Shown: piece by piece, positions 35,887 to 48,300 of the stretch
How the letters are laid out: each line of letters begins with the position of its first letter
Position numbering within the stretch: position 1 is the first letter of the stretch
Translations under genes and position numbers: made by a program
Source of the DNA: Acorus gramineus
Lineage: Eukaryota > Streptophyta > Magnoliopsida > Acorales > Acoraceae
DNA: 64,000 nucleotides
Reading direction: 5' to 3'
NCBI GenBank assembly: GCA_030737835.1
Contig: CM060848.1
Span: 19,321,309-19,385,308 of the forward strand
The notes under the pieces: model-generated
The model's input: only the letters and a program-made list of their open reading frames with translations
Told to the model about the DNA's origin: nothing
The model's database searches: none

Positions 35887-38800
35887 ATGGGGTACTTCGC
35901 GGCACATGCAGTCCTCCCAATACCGCCGCCGCCGCCCATCCATCTCGGATGGAGGGGCATGGCCACCATCAAGAACGGACGGCGGAGAACCATTCGAGTC
36001 GCTGCGGAACACCAAGTCGGCGGAGAACCCCATCGTCTCCTCCGAAACGCCGTCGACGCCGCCTCTCTCCGCTTCCGAGAAACCAATCTCCCCGGCAAGT
36101 CTTTCTTTTTCCAAACTACCCCCCAAAATTTCCTCTCTTTCTCTCTCTGTATCATCGATTGATCGAGAAACCTAAAAAAATTGAAATTCTTACAGAGCCT
36201 CTGTTCGTCGACGCGTACGCGGGTTGCTTTCTTTCCTCCCTCGCCGAATCGGCGGAAACGAACTTGATCTCTTCGAGTAGGTATTGCTTGGCGACGAAGT
36301 TCATCGACGACAAGCTGATGAGCATCGTCAATGGCGTCGATGGGCCTAGACAGGTGGGTTACTTGGATCTTATGAAGGGCTTTGCATTGTGTTTGTTGTG
36401 TTTGTTGTAATGCGTGACCAAGTGGGTCTGTTCTTTTTCATGTTATGTTTACAGATTGTTCTGTGGACAGATGGTATGGATACCCGTCCCTACAGGCTCA
36501 GCTGGCCAAGATCAAGTTTCATTTTCGATGTTTCGCCGGCCGGCGTTTATGAGTTAGCTCGGCAAAGACTCAAAGGTGCCATGTAGGGTCCGTTTTTAAG
36601 GCCCTGTTTGGTTGCGTGTTTGGGTGCGTTTTTGTTTTTTGAAAAGCTAAAATCATGCCGTCAAACGGGTCAGCTTTTTACAGAATCGGAAGTTGGATTC
36701 CTTTTAATTTTTTCCTCGAAATCTGTGTTTTGAAAAGCTAAAAAACAACGTTTTTTTGTCAAAATCGATTTTTTGAATTGAAAAGTAGCTTTCTCAATCA
36801 AACATTAAACTCCTTTCAAATATTGATTCCTGAATTAAAAAAAAAAGCATCCTAAAAAAGTCAAGGTCTAAAATCATCTTAAAAAACAGCTTTATTCAAA
36901 ATCTACTTTTCAATCTGTGTTTCCAAACGGACCCTAAACACAGATTGAAAAATAGCTTTTGGAATAAAGTTGTTTTTTAAGATGATTTTAGACCTTGACT
37001 TTTATTGGGATGCTTTTTTTTAATTCAGGAATCAATATTTGAAAACAGTTGATGTTTGACAGAGAAAATTATTTTTCAATTCAAAAAATTGATTCCGACC
37101 AAAAAGCGTTGCTTTTGAACTTTTCAAAACACATATTTCAAGGGAAAAATTAAAAAGAATACAGCTTTCGATTTTAAATGAAATTGTCCCGTTTGACCGC
37201 ACGATTTTAGCTTTTCAACTTTTCAAAAAGCAGAATCGCACCCAAACGTGCAACCAAACGGGGCCGTATTATGGATTATGACTCAGTGTTTTTTGTAGCC
37301 CCATACGTTCTGATAGTGTAATATATACTCCTGCTATCATAATGTAAGAGATTCTATCATGATGTATAAAATAAAATAAAATAAAAACACTCCATTTTTC
37401 ACAATTAAAAAAATATACTAGTGTATCTCTATATCTGCATAATTTAATATAACAACCTGTAATTCAATAGGAGAGTTTGATTTTTTTTTTTAAAAAAAAG
37501 AAAAACAATGTAGACTGCAAATGGAGTTGCACAAGAGGCTAAACATATCATTTTCCATATTCCAATACGTGCATGTTCATGGTTTGGAAGCAGCTTTTCA
37601 CTAAAAAGATGTTTTTGAAGTTAATTTTTAGGAATTATAGATTTGTTATATTCTTAAAAAGCTATATTTTATTAATAGCATTTGGAAAGTATGATTTTGT
37701 ATAAAGTAGTTTAATAAAACTCGATTATTTGAAAACTCATTTTCTTGTTTTTAAAAAGGTATACCTTTTGTAGTAATAGTTGGGACATTTTTTTAATTTT
37801 GCTTTTATGGAGTCATTTGGAAACATGTTTGCGTTTTTAACTTTTTAAAAAGTAAAATCTTGCTCAACCACGTTTCCAAATGCTATCATTTTGGAGATTT
37901 TGTTTTGAATCATATGTTGACATCCACAATGCTTTTGTCCAAAAAGCTGTGACTGCTGGGGGTGTTTGAAACAAATTTGGACTACTAGTGTGATTCTTAT
38001 AAAAACATAATCTTTGAAAGTCTCCTTTCCAATATTGCCTATATGCCTTAATCCAAACTTTTTTTCAAACGCCCATGCGATGAAAACGAAAATTAGCTTT
38101 TTAGAAATTTGATAAAACTGTGATTTCTGGAAAGCTGATTTAAGTGAAAAACTATTTTTCAAACTAATTAAACTGTGATACCTAGAAAACTATTTCAAGT
38201 GGAGCTATTTTACCATCTGAAACTTCTCATGACACATTGATGCCATTGTTGCTGATATTCTTCTCTCCATACATTTAGGTGTAGGAGCAAAGATTGCAAA
38301 AACATGCATGCTCCTCCATGTCCCATATGAATCCTCTGATCGACAAGAGAGTTTGCGCATGAAAGGCCTTAGTGGCAGCATTCCAAGTGTCTGGGCTATT
38401 CAGGTAATCTGGAATGGATTGTTTTTTTGTTATATATCATGATTCATAACAATATAAATTAAAGTTCAATAAAAAGTGTATAACAATCCTCACACTTTTA
38501 ATTTTCCATTCAAAAACAATGACTTAAAGGTTAAGACTGTATGGACATCTGTAGGGACTTCCAGTAATGAATTTGGCAATGCTTGATGATCTTCTGGTCA
38601 TGGTTGGTAGTATGGCCATGAAAGGGTGCACTTTCTTTGGAGAGCTCTCTGTCCGGTTATGGGAACCAGGATTTGAAAATTATAAGGTCAGTTTGCTTGA
38701 TTTTTTTATTTTTTTTTTAGCAAACTTGTGGGCATACATCCATTCCAATAGAAATTAAAGTACGCAATATCCGAATGGGGATGAGAGGAAATAGATAATA

Positions 38801-40442
38801 CATAAAAAACAAAAGTGGTAAAAATGAAAGAGAAGGGCCACACAAGGGACCCAGGGAGAACTATGTAGAAAAAGTTTCTGTTACTCTTCCCTGCCGCCAA
38901 GTCCCATGCACTAGCCGGAAATAAAAAATCAGTCGCCTCCATAACAATTTGAGATGCTCCCCCTAGACAAGTACTCCAATCGATGATCGATTGGCAGACT
39001 GTCTCCTAAATATTCTCAAAGTCAAAATGCGAATCACTGAAAATCTTATCATTTCTCAATCTCCAGATGGCCCTTTTCATCATACATCGATATCCAATTG
39101 ATTGATGACACACTGTTTTTCCTTTTGTTGCAGTCCGATACACAGAAATGGGTCGACAAACTCTTCATGAGCCATGGTTTTCACGTGGATATCGTTGCCT
39201 ATGATGAGATTGCAAGAAATTTGAACCGGGGTTCCCCAGGGGGAGATCATGGGAGCATTCTTTTTGTGGCTCAACAATTGAGGCTATCTGATGATCAGGT
39301 AATATAGATTGGTTTGCATTGTCATTGATCCCTGAGAGCATTTCCTTTTCACGAAAGGTGGTTATTAGTTTTGTTCCACCCACATAAATGGAGTTTCAAT
39401 TGTCAGTGATTTTACCAAATTCTCAAGGCATATTTGAGTGACATGTTATGTTGAACCACTCTTCCGTTAGGAGTCCTAGGTTTTAGTCTTTAGCCTCTTA
39501 GGTGCCATTTGGGTTGTGGATAGGGGGAGAATATGAGGGAATATAGGGATAAATAAGCCTAAAAAGTTGTTTTGGTGGAAGGAATAGATGGATATAACTA
39601 TACCAAAATAGGTGAGAATAAGCTGATATTTGTATTTCAAGTCCTATTGAAATTGTGTTATTTAATCTAATCTATTCCACGAGTATAAGGAGGGCCCACA
39701 TGTCAAATCGTCATCATCTCTTATAAACCAGAGAGCTTACATGTTAAATCATTTTTTCATTTTTTTATAAATTATTATCCACATCTTATTCACACTTTAT
39801 CCACGACTCATCTATGGTCAACCAGACAAGAAAAACTTTATTATTACGTTTCTCAACGAGAATAATTAAAAACATAACCAAATAAAAAAAATCACTTATT
39901 TAACCAAATATAGTTATCTATTATTAGAATAGTTATAACCTCAAAATAGCTCATACCTCTATTCAAACGGCACCCAAGGGTTACCACATCATCCTTTTCT
40001 CTCACTTACCATAAAATAAAGTCCTCTTACTCGTCAAACAGAGAGAATTATAGAAATGGAAAACTAGGTACTATGGAAGGGTGCACATGCGTTTGGGTCC
40101 TCGAATAAATTATCCCACTTTCAAAGTTCAAACATTTTGCCTGTATTTTGCATGGTTCACTCACTCTGGAAGTGTTGATTTTTTTTTGTAGGTAAGTGTG
40201 TTTTTTTCCTTTTAACTTCTTATAGTTGTATCTTTTTCTATGAATAATAAGACTCAAAATCCAGGACCCCAATTTCTTAAAATTCTCATATTCAATAGAG
40301 ATGTTATGGTCGAAGTCATTCTTTTCTTTTGTGTGTGTGTGTGAGTTAAGCCTATTTTTTTGTATGGCAGATGGAGAGATGGAGACTAGAATTTCAAAGA
40401 ATTGAAGAAGCAGCAGATGAAGACGGATTTGAAGAGATGTAG
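35887..40442 (+). CDS. SAM-dependent methyltransferase, leucine carboxyl methyltransferase (LCMT)-like family
   Basis: Seven exons: 35887–36094, 36196–36353, 36455–36575, 38279–38403, 38555–38686, 39134–39298 and 40371–40442 (326 aa, all in frame). The family (LCM, also the bacterial TIGR00027 type) uses S-adenosylmethionine; the substrate of these plant proteins is not known to me. Seen: NAVDAASLRFRETNLPEPLF and VDAYAGCFL (about 54–82), then the SAM-binding motif LWTDGMDTRPYRLSW (125–139), FIFDVSPAGVYELARQRLKG, LLHVPYESSD and ATP-grasp-free C-terminal motifs such as LWEPGFENYK. The N-terminal 50 or so residues are basic and Pro-rich and could be an organelle transit peptide. The start is the first ATG after an in-frame stop; a second in-frame ATG lies at 35959. 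Exon 1 joins exon 2 in frame only through a GC–AG intron (donor GCAAGT at 36095). Confidence 0.9.
36600..37265. mobile_element. 666-bp palindromic (foldback) element in methyltransferase intron 3
   Basis: The left end GGCCCTGTTTGGTTGCGTGT and the inverse of the right end (GGCCCCGTTTGGTTGCACGT) match closely. Similarity continues along both arms of about 320 bases, through words such as GAAAAGCTAAAATCATGCCG on one arm and CGCACGATTTTAGCTTTTC on the other. At the centre CAATCTGTGTTT and AAACACAGATTG flank a 13-base spacer. There is no coding capacity and no clean target duplication. Confidence 0.75.
38704..39080 (-). mobile_element. LINE 3'-end fragment in methyltransferase intron 5
   Basis: A T-rich run at about 38700–38718 marks the reversed tail. 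The opposite strand reads as a partly open LINE-like tail, for example TCLGGASQIVMEATDFLF, related to the remnant at 34590. It lies wholly within the intron, between exons ending at 38686 and starting at 39134. Confidence 0.45.
39501..39974. mobile_element. MITE, family A copy 2, in methyltransferase intron 6
   Basis: It starts GGTGCCATTTGGG and ends CAAACGGCACC. The interior shares AAAATAGGTGAGAATAAGCT, TGATATTTGTATTTCAAGTC and CCACATGTCAAATCGTC with the copies at 545 and 16236. The left flank is TTA and the right is CAA, so the target duplication is unclear. Confidence 0.7.
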
Positions 40443-40902
40443 CACTCCTAAGTCCTAACCCAATTCTTATTCTTGTACGGCTCTTTGAAGAGTAAACTTT
40501 CGACATGGAATTGGAAGCCTGGTTTAAGCAGCAAAAGAAAGCCAGATCTGGACTTTGAACTTAGAAAAGGAGCCTATAAGACTGGACTTTTTGACATGCA
40601 CATCTATTGCTGAATCTAATGTTTGTATCAGTTCGAGCAGGAGTTTTTCAAAGAAGATAGCAGTCTTTACTGAAAGAATTTCAGCCCTGGGATTATTGTT
40701 GGTTTGGATAATTTCAATATTTCATTTATTGTCTGATAAGGTAGAAAATGCATCTCGGTTCTTACAAAAATTGCACCTTAAATTTTTTAATTCTGGATAA
40801 TTTTTTTTTAAAGATAAGCACTGTGACTTGAAGAGCCATACAATGTCACATTCATCACATCTCGCACACTGATAACCCCCTAAGTAGAATTATTATTTTT
40901 AA
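40443..40902. other. 3' region of the methyltransferase gene, no further gene
   Basis: It begins with the 3' UTR after the TAG at 40440–40442. AT-rich, with a T/A-rich run near 40798–40815. The 81-codon open frame here has no recognisable features. Confidence 0.4.
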
Positions 40903-41722
40903 AAAGGGTTAAATACATATAATCTCCTAAAGTTAACGTGTATTCATATCCCCCCCTCCCCCTCCCCCTCCCCCTCATTTCACCAAATATCCATATAAGC
41001 CCCCAAATTGTTGTGTTATATGCATTTATCCCCCCCCCCCCCCTATTACCTTGGTTTCCTGTCAAACCATTTAACCTGAGTTGTAAAAAAGTCCAAAGTA
41101 CCCTCTATTCAAAATCTAAACCTAAACCTATCTGAGATGAAAATGTATACATCTCTCCCAAACAGCTGCCGTCACCTCTCCAAACACACTCTCCATCTCT
41201 CTCTACCTCTCTCACTGTACCCAAACACCCTCTGTCACCTCTCCACCTCTCTTTCCCAAAGAACCACTGGCACATCTCTCCGCCTCTCTTTAACAAAGCC
41301 GTCGTCGTTGACACCTCTCCCTCCCTCTCTACGCCTCTCTTCGCTTTTATATAAACAACCATCGCAATGGTCAAGAAAATGATTGTTGGGGGAAGAAGAA
41401 AGAATCAAATGGTGGGTCTTTTTATATTTTTTTTGTACTACTTAAGGGGTTATATGAACATGTGAAATCAACAAATAGATCCTATTAAATTTTTTAAACA
41501 AATCAAGGGATTATATGAATATGTGAATTAACTACCGTATCAGCTAATGGAAGATTCTCAACATATTTTTTATTTTTTTACAGAAAGTTAACTAAGAGAG
41601 CTAAATACATAATCATGTAACAAATGGGGGGGGGGGGGGGGGTTACATGGATATTTAATTAAATGAGGGGAGAATATGGATATACGCTAACTTTCAAGGA
41701 GTGATATGCATTTAACCCTTTA
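40903..41722. mobile_element. long-TIR non-autonomous DNA element with poly-C/poly-G tracts
   Basis: The left end AAAGGGTTAAATACATATAA and the inverse of the right end (AAAGGGTTAAATGCATATCA) match, and similarity continues for about 50 bases. The inner flank of the left arm is CCCCCCTCCCCC and a C run (about 41031–41042); the right arm has a G run (about 41627–41642). The middle is pyrimidine-rich (CACCTCTCC/CTCTCTACCTCTCT). Long inverted ends suggest a Mutator-like type; no clear target duplication was found. The convergent gene ends at 40442 and 42389 enclose it. Confidence 0.6.
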
Positions 41723-42388
41723 AAAATTTATAAACCCTTGTAAATCTCCAACATTTAATTTATCCATGGTGAATCAACAAAACCAAAAAGATTTTTACGT
41801 TTTTTTAATAATAATAAAAAACCAATAAAGAGCTTAAAGCCTTAAACAAAATTTCTTATACCACCCATATTGTTATCTATCTTGATATAACCATCTATGA
41901 ATGGATAAAATGTCGTGAGACATACAGGTACATATACACTATTAATCAAAGTTTCATGTCAACAGTCAAGGAATACAACAATAGAAATGGAAATAATTAC
42001 AGTCAGTTTATTCTTTAATTTTGTTTCGTGTCCCTGAGACACATGACAGCCTTTTATATGTTCATAGATCTTCAAGTACGGAAAAAAAAGAATCTTCATT
42101 TAACTTAAAATATTTAATACACAAGCAGCAAAGGAAAGACACAATCAATGAGCATAATTACAAATGGCAAAATGCAATCAGCATGCATAATCTAGAGAGG
42201 TCCAACAAACAGAACCTGGAATTGCTAGAGCTATGTTGAAATAATCTCTGAAGTGGGGTGCAGCCATGCAATCTCCATCCCATGTCTGACTTTTTTGTTC
42301 TCTGACATAAACTTGGTAGCAGGGGGAATCAGCAGGTGCTGTGTGGGATGCGATTCATAATAGATTCTTTACACACACAATCGCATAA
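41723..42388. other. 3' flank and UTR of GCP4, no gene
   Basis: AT-rich. The right part (about 42000–42388) is probably the GCP4 3' UTR, since the stop codon lies at 42389–42391 on the minus strand. Nothing else is recognised. Confidence 0.4.
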
Positions 42389-45300
42389 TTAACGTCGTAA
42401 GTGTGGAAGGGGTGGGCGAGACCTGACGACATTCAGACCCCCCTTTACAGTTCCCTGTCAGTAAAGACGAGAATGAATCACCGTGTACAGACAATAAACA
42501 TTCATAAATGTTCCCATGAAAAATTTATCTCCAACAAAAATGTTGCAAAGCAATTCAGGAAAAGTTTACCTCCAGGAAAGAGTTGAAGTTTAGGCGCAAA
42601 AGGAATCGTCTCAGAGAAGGAGCTCTCTGGCTACCGACAAGCCGATTACTGTGCAGTATTGTATACAGAGAATTTGATTTCTTGTGAAATTCCTGAAAGT
42701 TATCAGAAATTAAGTCAATGAATGCTAGCTACAGGGGCAACACCAATGGCCTTTATTGGTACCATGGAAAGTATAGCAGATATGTAATCATTGTTGTAGA
42801 AAGGAGACAGAAAATCTAAGTGTGCATCTGAAAAGAAAAAAAGATATTGATGTAAAACGGGTAACTATTTTAACTTAAAGTCAACAAAAAGAGAAACCTG
42901 TAATACTAAGAATAAATGTGGGTTGCAAAATGAAAGTATGTACTAACAAAAGGACAAAAACACGTTTAAAGCACCTATAATGGGTGCAATAAAAGAAGGT
43001 GCAAGCCTAACATGAATGGAACTTCAGTTTCCATCGGTAATCGTAGACACATGTATGACAATCTTTGGCTGATGAATTGTGATACTAATGATTGAAACCT
43101 GCTAACAAAGGAAACTTCATTTTCAGACATTCCATTTATGAAAAGGTACTAAGTCATGTAACAAGAGTTGCCTAGGTTTGCTCTTCTTACTAAATGTGTT
43201 TAGTGTGTATCCTTTCCCTGATGGATGTGAAGGATTCATTGCTGTGAGGCCAAGTCATTTTCATGGCTGATACGAAAAAAACACATGCCTGAAACAACAG
43301 CAAAATGAACAGGAGCCAGCATAGCAGGTTCATGACAAAACCACATACTAGTTCTCTGATTACATCAGATATCTAGACATGAAAACTACAAGGACACATC
43401 ACCAGTTGTCCAGTTTAATTGGGAGGCTGGATGAACAAGTCCTTTATATCCATATCAAAGGGTGATAACAGGTAGGTTATGAGGAGAAAAAAACACATTG
43501 CTCTTTTACTGGTGTGAGTCCCACACTGGTGGCCCTTGCAGTTTTACAATATACCAAGTTTCCCGCTTGTACTCTTTTGATTTTTTTTTTTTTAAGTAAA
43601 TGGTAGGTTTCCGCACTCGTATATAAATAGGAGGGTGAAAACCCGAGGAAAATACAAACAAGCCCCGTGTGAAACATCTTAAAAAGAGGAGGTCTCTAAC
43701 TAAGATGTACCCCACAAAACTCTAGTTAATCATGCATCACAAAATTACCACCCGAAACAAAGAAGCTGCCCCCACGCGGCATCTTTTGATTTTGACTTTG
43801 ATCATGTACTCTTTGATTTTGACACGTTATAGGAAGCTTCCATTTGTTTTTTTTCCTGTGGAGCCCTAGCCACATTGTGGAGAATGTGGAGAATATCCCA
43901 CGTTTTTTTTAGTGCTCTATTTTTCTGTTTTATTGTTTTTGTGAAGCCTATATAACAGGCATGTCTTGTACTTGGTTTTGATTATCTATCTAATATAGAA
44001 GTTTATTTTCAGCACTTAATTGATTCATTGCTGTAGCAAAAACCTTTTCATTTGTGCTCTGTTTATTTATCCAACAGTTATTGGTATCAGAGCAGCCAGG
44101 TTCCTCCAAGTGGGGCGTTGTTTGAAGATTGATTGCTGTAGCAGAGGATCTTCTGGAGAGGTGCAGTGACACTCTTCAAGGAAAGGTATTTCACTTGCAC
44201 AAGAACTGTTTGAATTAAGTTCTGTGTGAGATCAGCAAGTCTAATGGTATGAATACTCTTAATCTCTCACAATCCTTGGTGCCAATTTTTAATGGAGAGA
44301 AATATGAGTTCTGGGGTGTTAAGATGAAAACATTTTTCATTTCACAAGATCTGTGGGATCTAGTTGAGAATGGCTATGCAGATATAGAAAATCCCAAGGC
44401 ATCGGCAGAGAAGTCAAATGAATTGAAGGAGCTTCGCAAGAAGGATGCAAAGGCTCTCTGTGTTTTGCAACAGGCATTGACTGAGTCGATTTTTCCTCGC
44501 ATTGCAAATGCCACCAAATCAAAGGAAGCTTGGACTATTTTGAAGCAAGAGTTTCATGGAGATAACAAGGTAACCACTGTGAAACTTCAGACTCTTCGAA
44601 GAGCATTTGACACTCTTTTTATGAAGGGAAATGAATTTGTGCAAGATTTTTTCTCTAGAGTCTCTGTTATTATAAATCAAATGAAGACTTTAGGGGAAAA
44701 TATCACATATCAGAAAGTTGTAGAAAAGGTTTTGAGAAGTCTTCCTGCTAAATTTGATCATGTGGTTACTGCCATTGAGGAGTCTAAAAATTTAACTGTA
44801 TATTCTCTTAATGAACTGATGGGTTCTCTTCTAGCTCATGAAGAAAGAATGAACAGGTCAGCGAGAAGAATATCGAGCATGCACTTCAGTCCAAAGTAGA
44901 GATATCTAACAAAAATAAAAATATTGAAAGTTCTTCTGATTATAAGCATGCAGGTAGAGGCCGAGGTAGAGGTGTCTATCGTGGTCGTGGTAGAGTACGA
45001 GGAAGGTCAGATATGAGTCGCCACAAATCTGATCATGGTGATAAATTCAACCAAAGGCAGAGTTACGAGGAAAAGCTGTGTAATTTTTGCAAGAAGTATG
45101 CACGCTTGGAAGCAAGATGTTGGGAAAAGGCAAAGCAACAAGCAAATTTAGCAGAAGAGAAGCATGAGGAAGGTAATTTGTTTCTTACTTATCTTAACCC
45201 CAAAGAAAGGAAGACTGATATATGGTTCCTAGATAGTGGTTGTAGTAATCATAGGAGAAAGAGCTATTTTCCGCAATATGGATGAATCTGTGAAATTGAA

Positions 45301-48300
45301 AGTTCGGCTTGGTGATAACAAGCAAGTACAAATTGAAGGCAAGGGGACCATTGCAGTTAAGGCAAAGTCAGGTATTGAAAGATTGCTTCATGATGTTTAC
45401 TATATTCCAGGTTTAGCCCATAACTTACTTAGTGTGGGTCAGTTGACGCAAAGAGGATATTCAGTTTTATTTCATGGTGATATATGTGAGATTAGAAGTA
45501 AAATATTTTATATGCCTCTTGTTAAGATCCATATGACTGAGAACAAGATGTTTCCTCTTGAGATTGCATGTCTTGATAATTGTGCATTGGTTGCTAATGT
45601 CAAAGATGACTCATGGCTATGGTATTTGCGTTATGGACACTTGCATTTTAATGGGCTGAAATTGTTAAGTTAGAGAAAAATGGTGTTTGGTTTGCCTTCG
45701 ATTGTTTGTATTGATGATGTTTGTGAAGGTTGTATTTTTGGGAAGCAACATTGCCTTTCATTTCCTATTAGAAAGGCTTGGAGAGCCAAGAGGCCTTTAG
45801 AACTAGTTCATGCAGATATATGTTATTTTTTATGAGAACAGCTTTTGGGACTGGAAAGGAGAACAACAGTTTGTGCCACTTGTAGAGAATGAAGTCGAGA
45901 TCAGTCCGGGCAGCAGCAGCAGCACTCACATCAGTCCAAGCAGAAGCAGCAGCAGCAGCAGCACTCACATCAGTCCAGGCAGCAGCAGTAGCACTCAGAT
46001 CAGTCTGGACAACAGCAGTAGCACTCACGTTAGCCTGGACAGCAGCATCGATCATACTCTTGATAGTGATACTCCTCCAAGGAAGGAATGATCTTTGAAA
46101 GAGGTTTATGAATCATGCACCTTTGCTCTTATGATTGCAGAACTAATGAATTATGAAGAGGCAGAAGGAAAAGAAGAATGGGAGAACTCTATGCAGGAAG
46201 AAATTGCATCAATTTTGAAAAATGATACATGGGAGTTGGTAGACTTGCCACCTGGAAAAATTCCAATTGGTGTGAAATGGGTCTACAAAGTGAAACACAA
46301 TCGATGGAACTGTGCAAAAGTTCAAGGCAAGGCTTGTTGTCAAAGGGTATGTTCAAAAGTATGGGGTAGATTTCTTTGATACTTTTTCACCCGTTGCTAG
46401 ATTTGAGACTGTTAGACTTATTTTAGCATTAGCAGCTCAAATGAAATGACGTGTGTTTCAATTGGATGTTAAATCTGCTTTCCTAAATGGTTGTTTGGAA
46501 GAAGATGTGTATGTTGAACAGCCACAGGGGTTCATTGTTGAAGGCAAAGAGGAGAAAGTCTACAAGTTGAAGAAGGCTCTATATGGACTTAAGCAATCTC
46601 CAAGGGCATGGTACAGCAGATTAGACTCATATTTTCAGCAAACTGGTTTTCATCGAAGTGATAGCGAACCCACTTTATATGTAATGGTGAAAGGTAACAA
46701 TGGTATTCTTATTGTTTGTGTTTATGTGGATGATATTATATACACCGGAGCTTCTGTTATTCTTATAAAAGAATTTAAGGAGAGCATGATGCATGAGTTT
46801 TATATGTCTGATTTGGGGTTATTGCATTATTTTCTTGGTCTTCAAGTTTACCAAACTAGTGATGGTATTTTTGTTTCTCAAGAGAAATGTGCATTAGATT
46901 TGCTCAAGAAGCATAATATGCTGAATTGCAAGATTTCCTCTACTCCCATGAACACAAGTGAGAAGTTGTCTCTAACGGATGGAACTGCAAAGGCTGATGA
47001 AAAGTTCTTCAGAGGCATGATAGGTGGATTGATGTACTTGACACATTCTCATCTAGATATTATGTTCCCTGTCACCTTAGTCTCAAGATTTATGCATCAT
47101 CTTGGGGCAGCAAAGCGGATTCTTCGCTATATTCAAGCAACAAGCAATTATGGAATTTGGTATAAACCTATTCCTAATTTTAAATTGCTTGGTTTTACTG
47201 ATAGTGATTGGGCGGGTTTCATAGATGACACAAAAAGCACCAATGGATTTATTTTCAATCTTGGTTCTGGAGCGGTCTCATGGAGTTCTAAGAAGCAAGC
47301 CACTGTTGCATTATCATCTTCTGAAGCAGAGTACATCGCTTGTCAAGCCATTTGGATGCGAAGGATTCTGAAAGATATGCATCAAAAGCAAGAAGACGAG
47401 ACCGAGATCTATTGCGACAACAAGGCTACAATCTCAATGATGAAGAACCCAATTTTCCATGGGAAGACTAAGAACATCGAACTTCATCACCACTTCATTC
47501 GAGATGCTGTTGCGGAAGACATGATTGTGATGAAATCTTGCTCCACGAATGATCAAGTCGCTGATGTATTCACCAAAGCACTGTCCTACCCGAAGTTTGC
47601 GATATTCAGAACTTCGCTTGGTGTCACGGATCTTGCATCAAAGGGGAGTATTGAAAGCTGATGCAAATCCAACCATCCATCTATCAAATAAAGTGTGTCT
47701 GAATGTTTCTTTTCTGTTACCATGTTTTTAGGAAGTTGTTGTTTAGTGGAGTGAAATGGGTAACCCACATTATGGAGAATGTGGAGAACATCCCACATTT
47801 TTTTTGTGCTCTGTTTCTGTTTTATTGTTTTCGTGAAGCCTATATAACAGGCATGTCTTGTACTTGGTTTTGATTATCTATCTAACATAGAAGTTTATTC
47901 TCAGCACTTAATTGATTCATTTCTGTAGCAAAAACCTTTTCCTTTGTGCTCTGTTTATTTTTCCAACACCACAACCATATAAATTCTTCTCTATTAGGTG
48001 CTTGTTTGATTTTGTCATTTTATCATTACTTTTTTCATTGGTGGCTAGTCTACCTTTTCTTTTGTTAAAAAAAAATCATTACTTTTTTCATCAATTTTTT
48101 GCCAAGAGATTTTGCCATTGGAGTAGGCATAGAATCTCTACAAATTATTTATACAGAACTTAATTTATAGCAGAAATCACATAATAATATAAGACAAATT
48201 TGAAAGAAGGTTGGGGAGAGTTAGGAACATCGTATATCATTGACACCAATACACTAAAGGACATGGGTGACAAATTCTACATGGTTGCCCAACTTCAGGG

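Noticed and set aside
44082-44093. TGGTATCAGAGC considered as part of a tRNA gene
   Set aside because: It is the primer-binding site next to the LTR; no cloverleaf surrounds it.
45900-46050. Regular repeats considered as a CRISPR-like array
   Set aside because: The units are imperfect low-complexity repeats without distinct spacers, and the genome is a plant nuclear one.
45768-46098. Ala/Thr-rich and Ser-rich frames on both strands
   Set aside because: They are produced by the CAG-type tandem repeat within the Copia fossil and are not genes.
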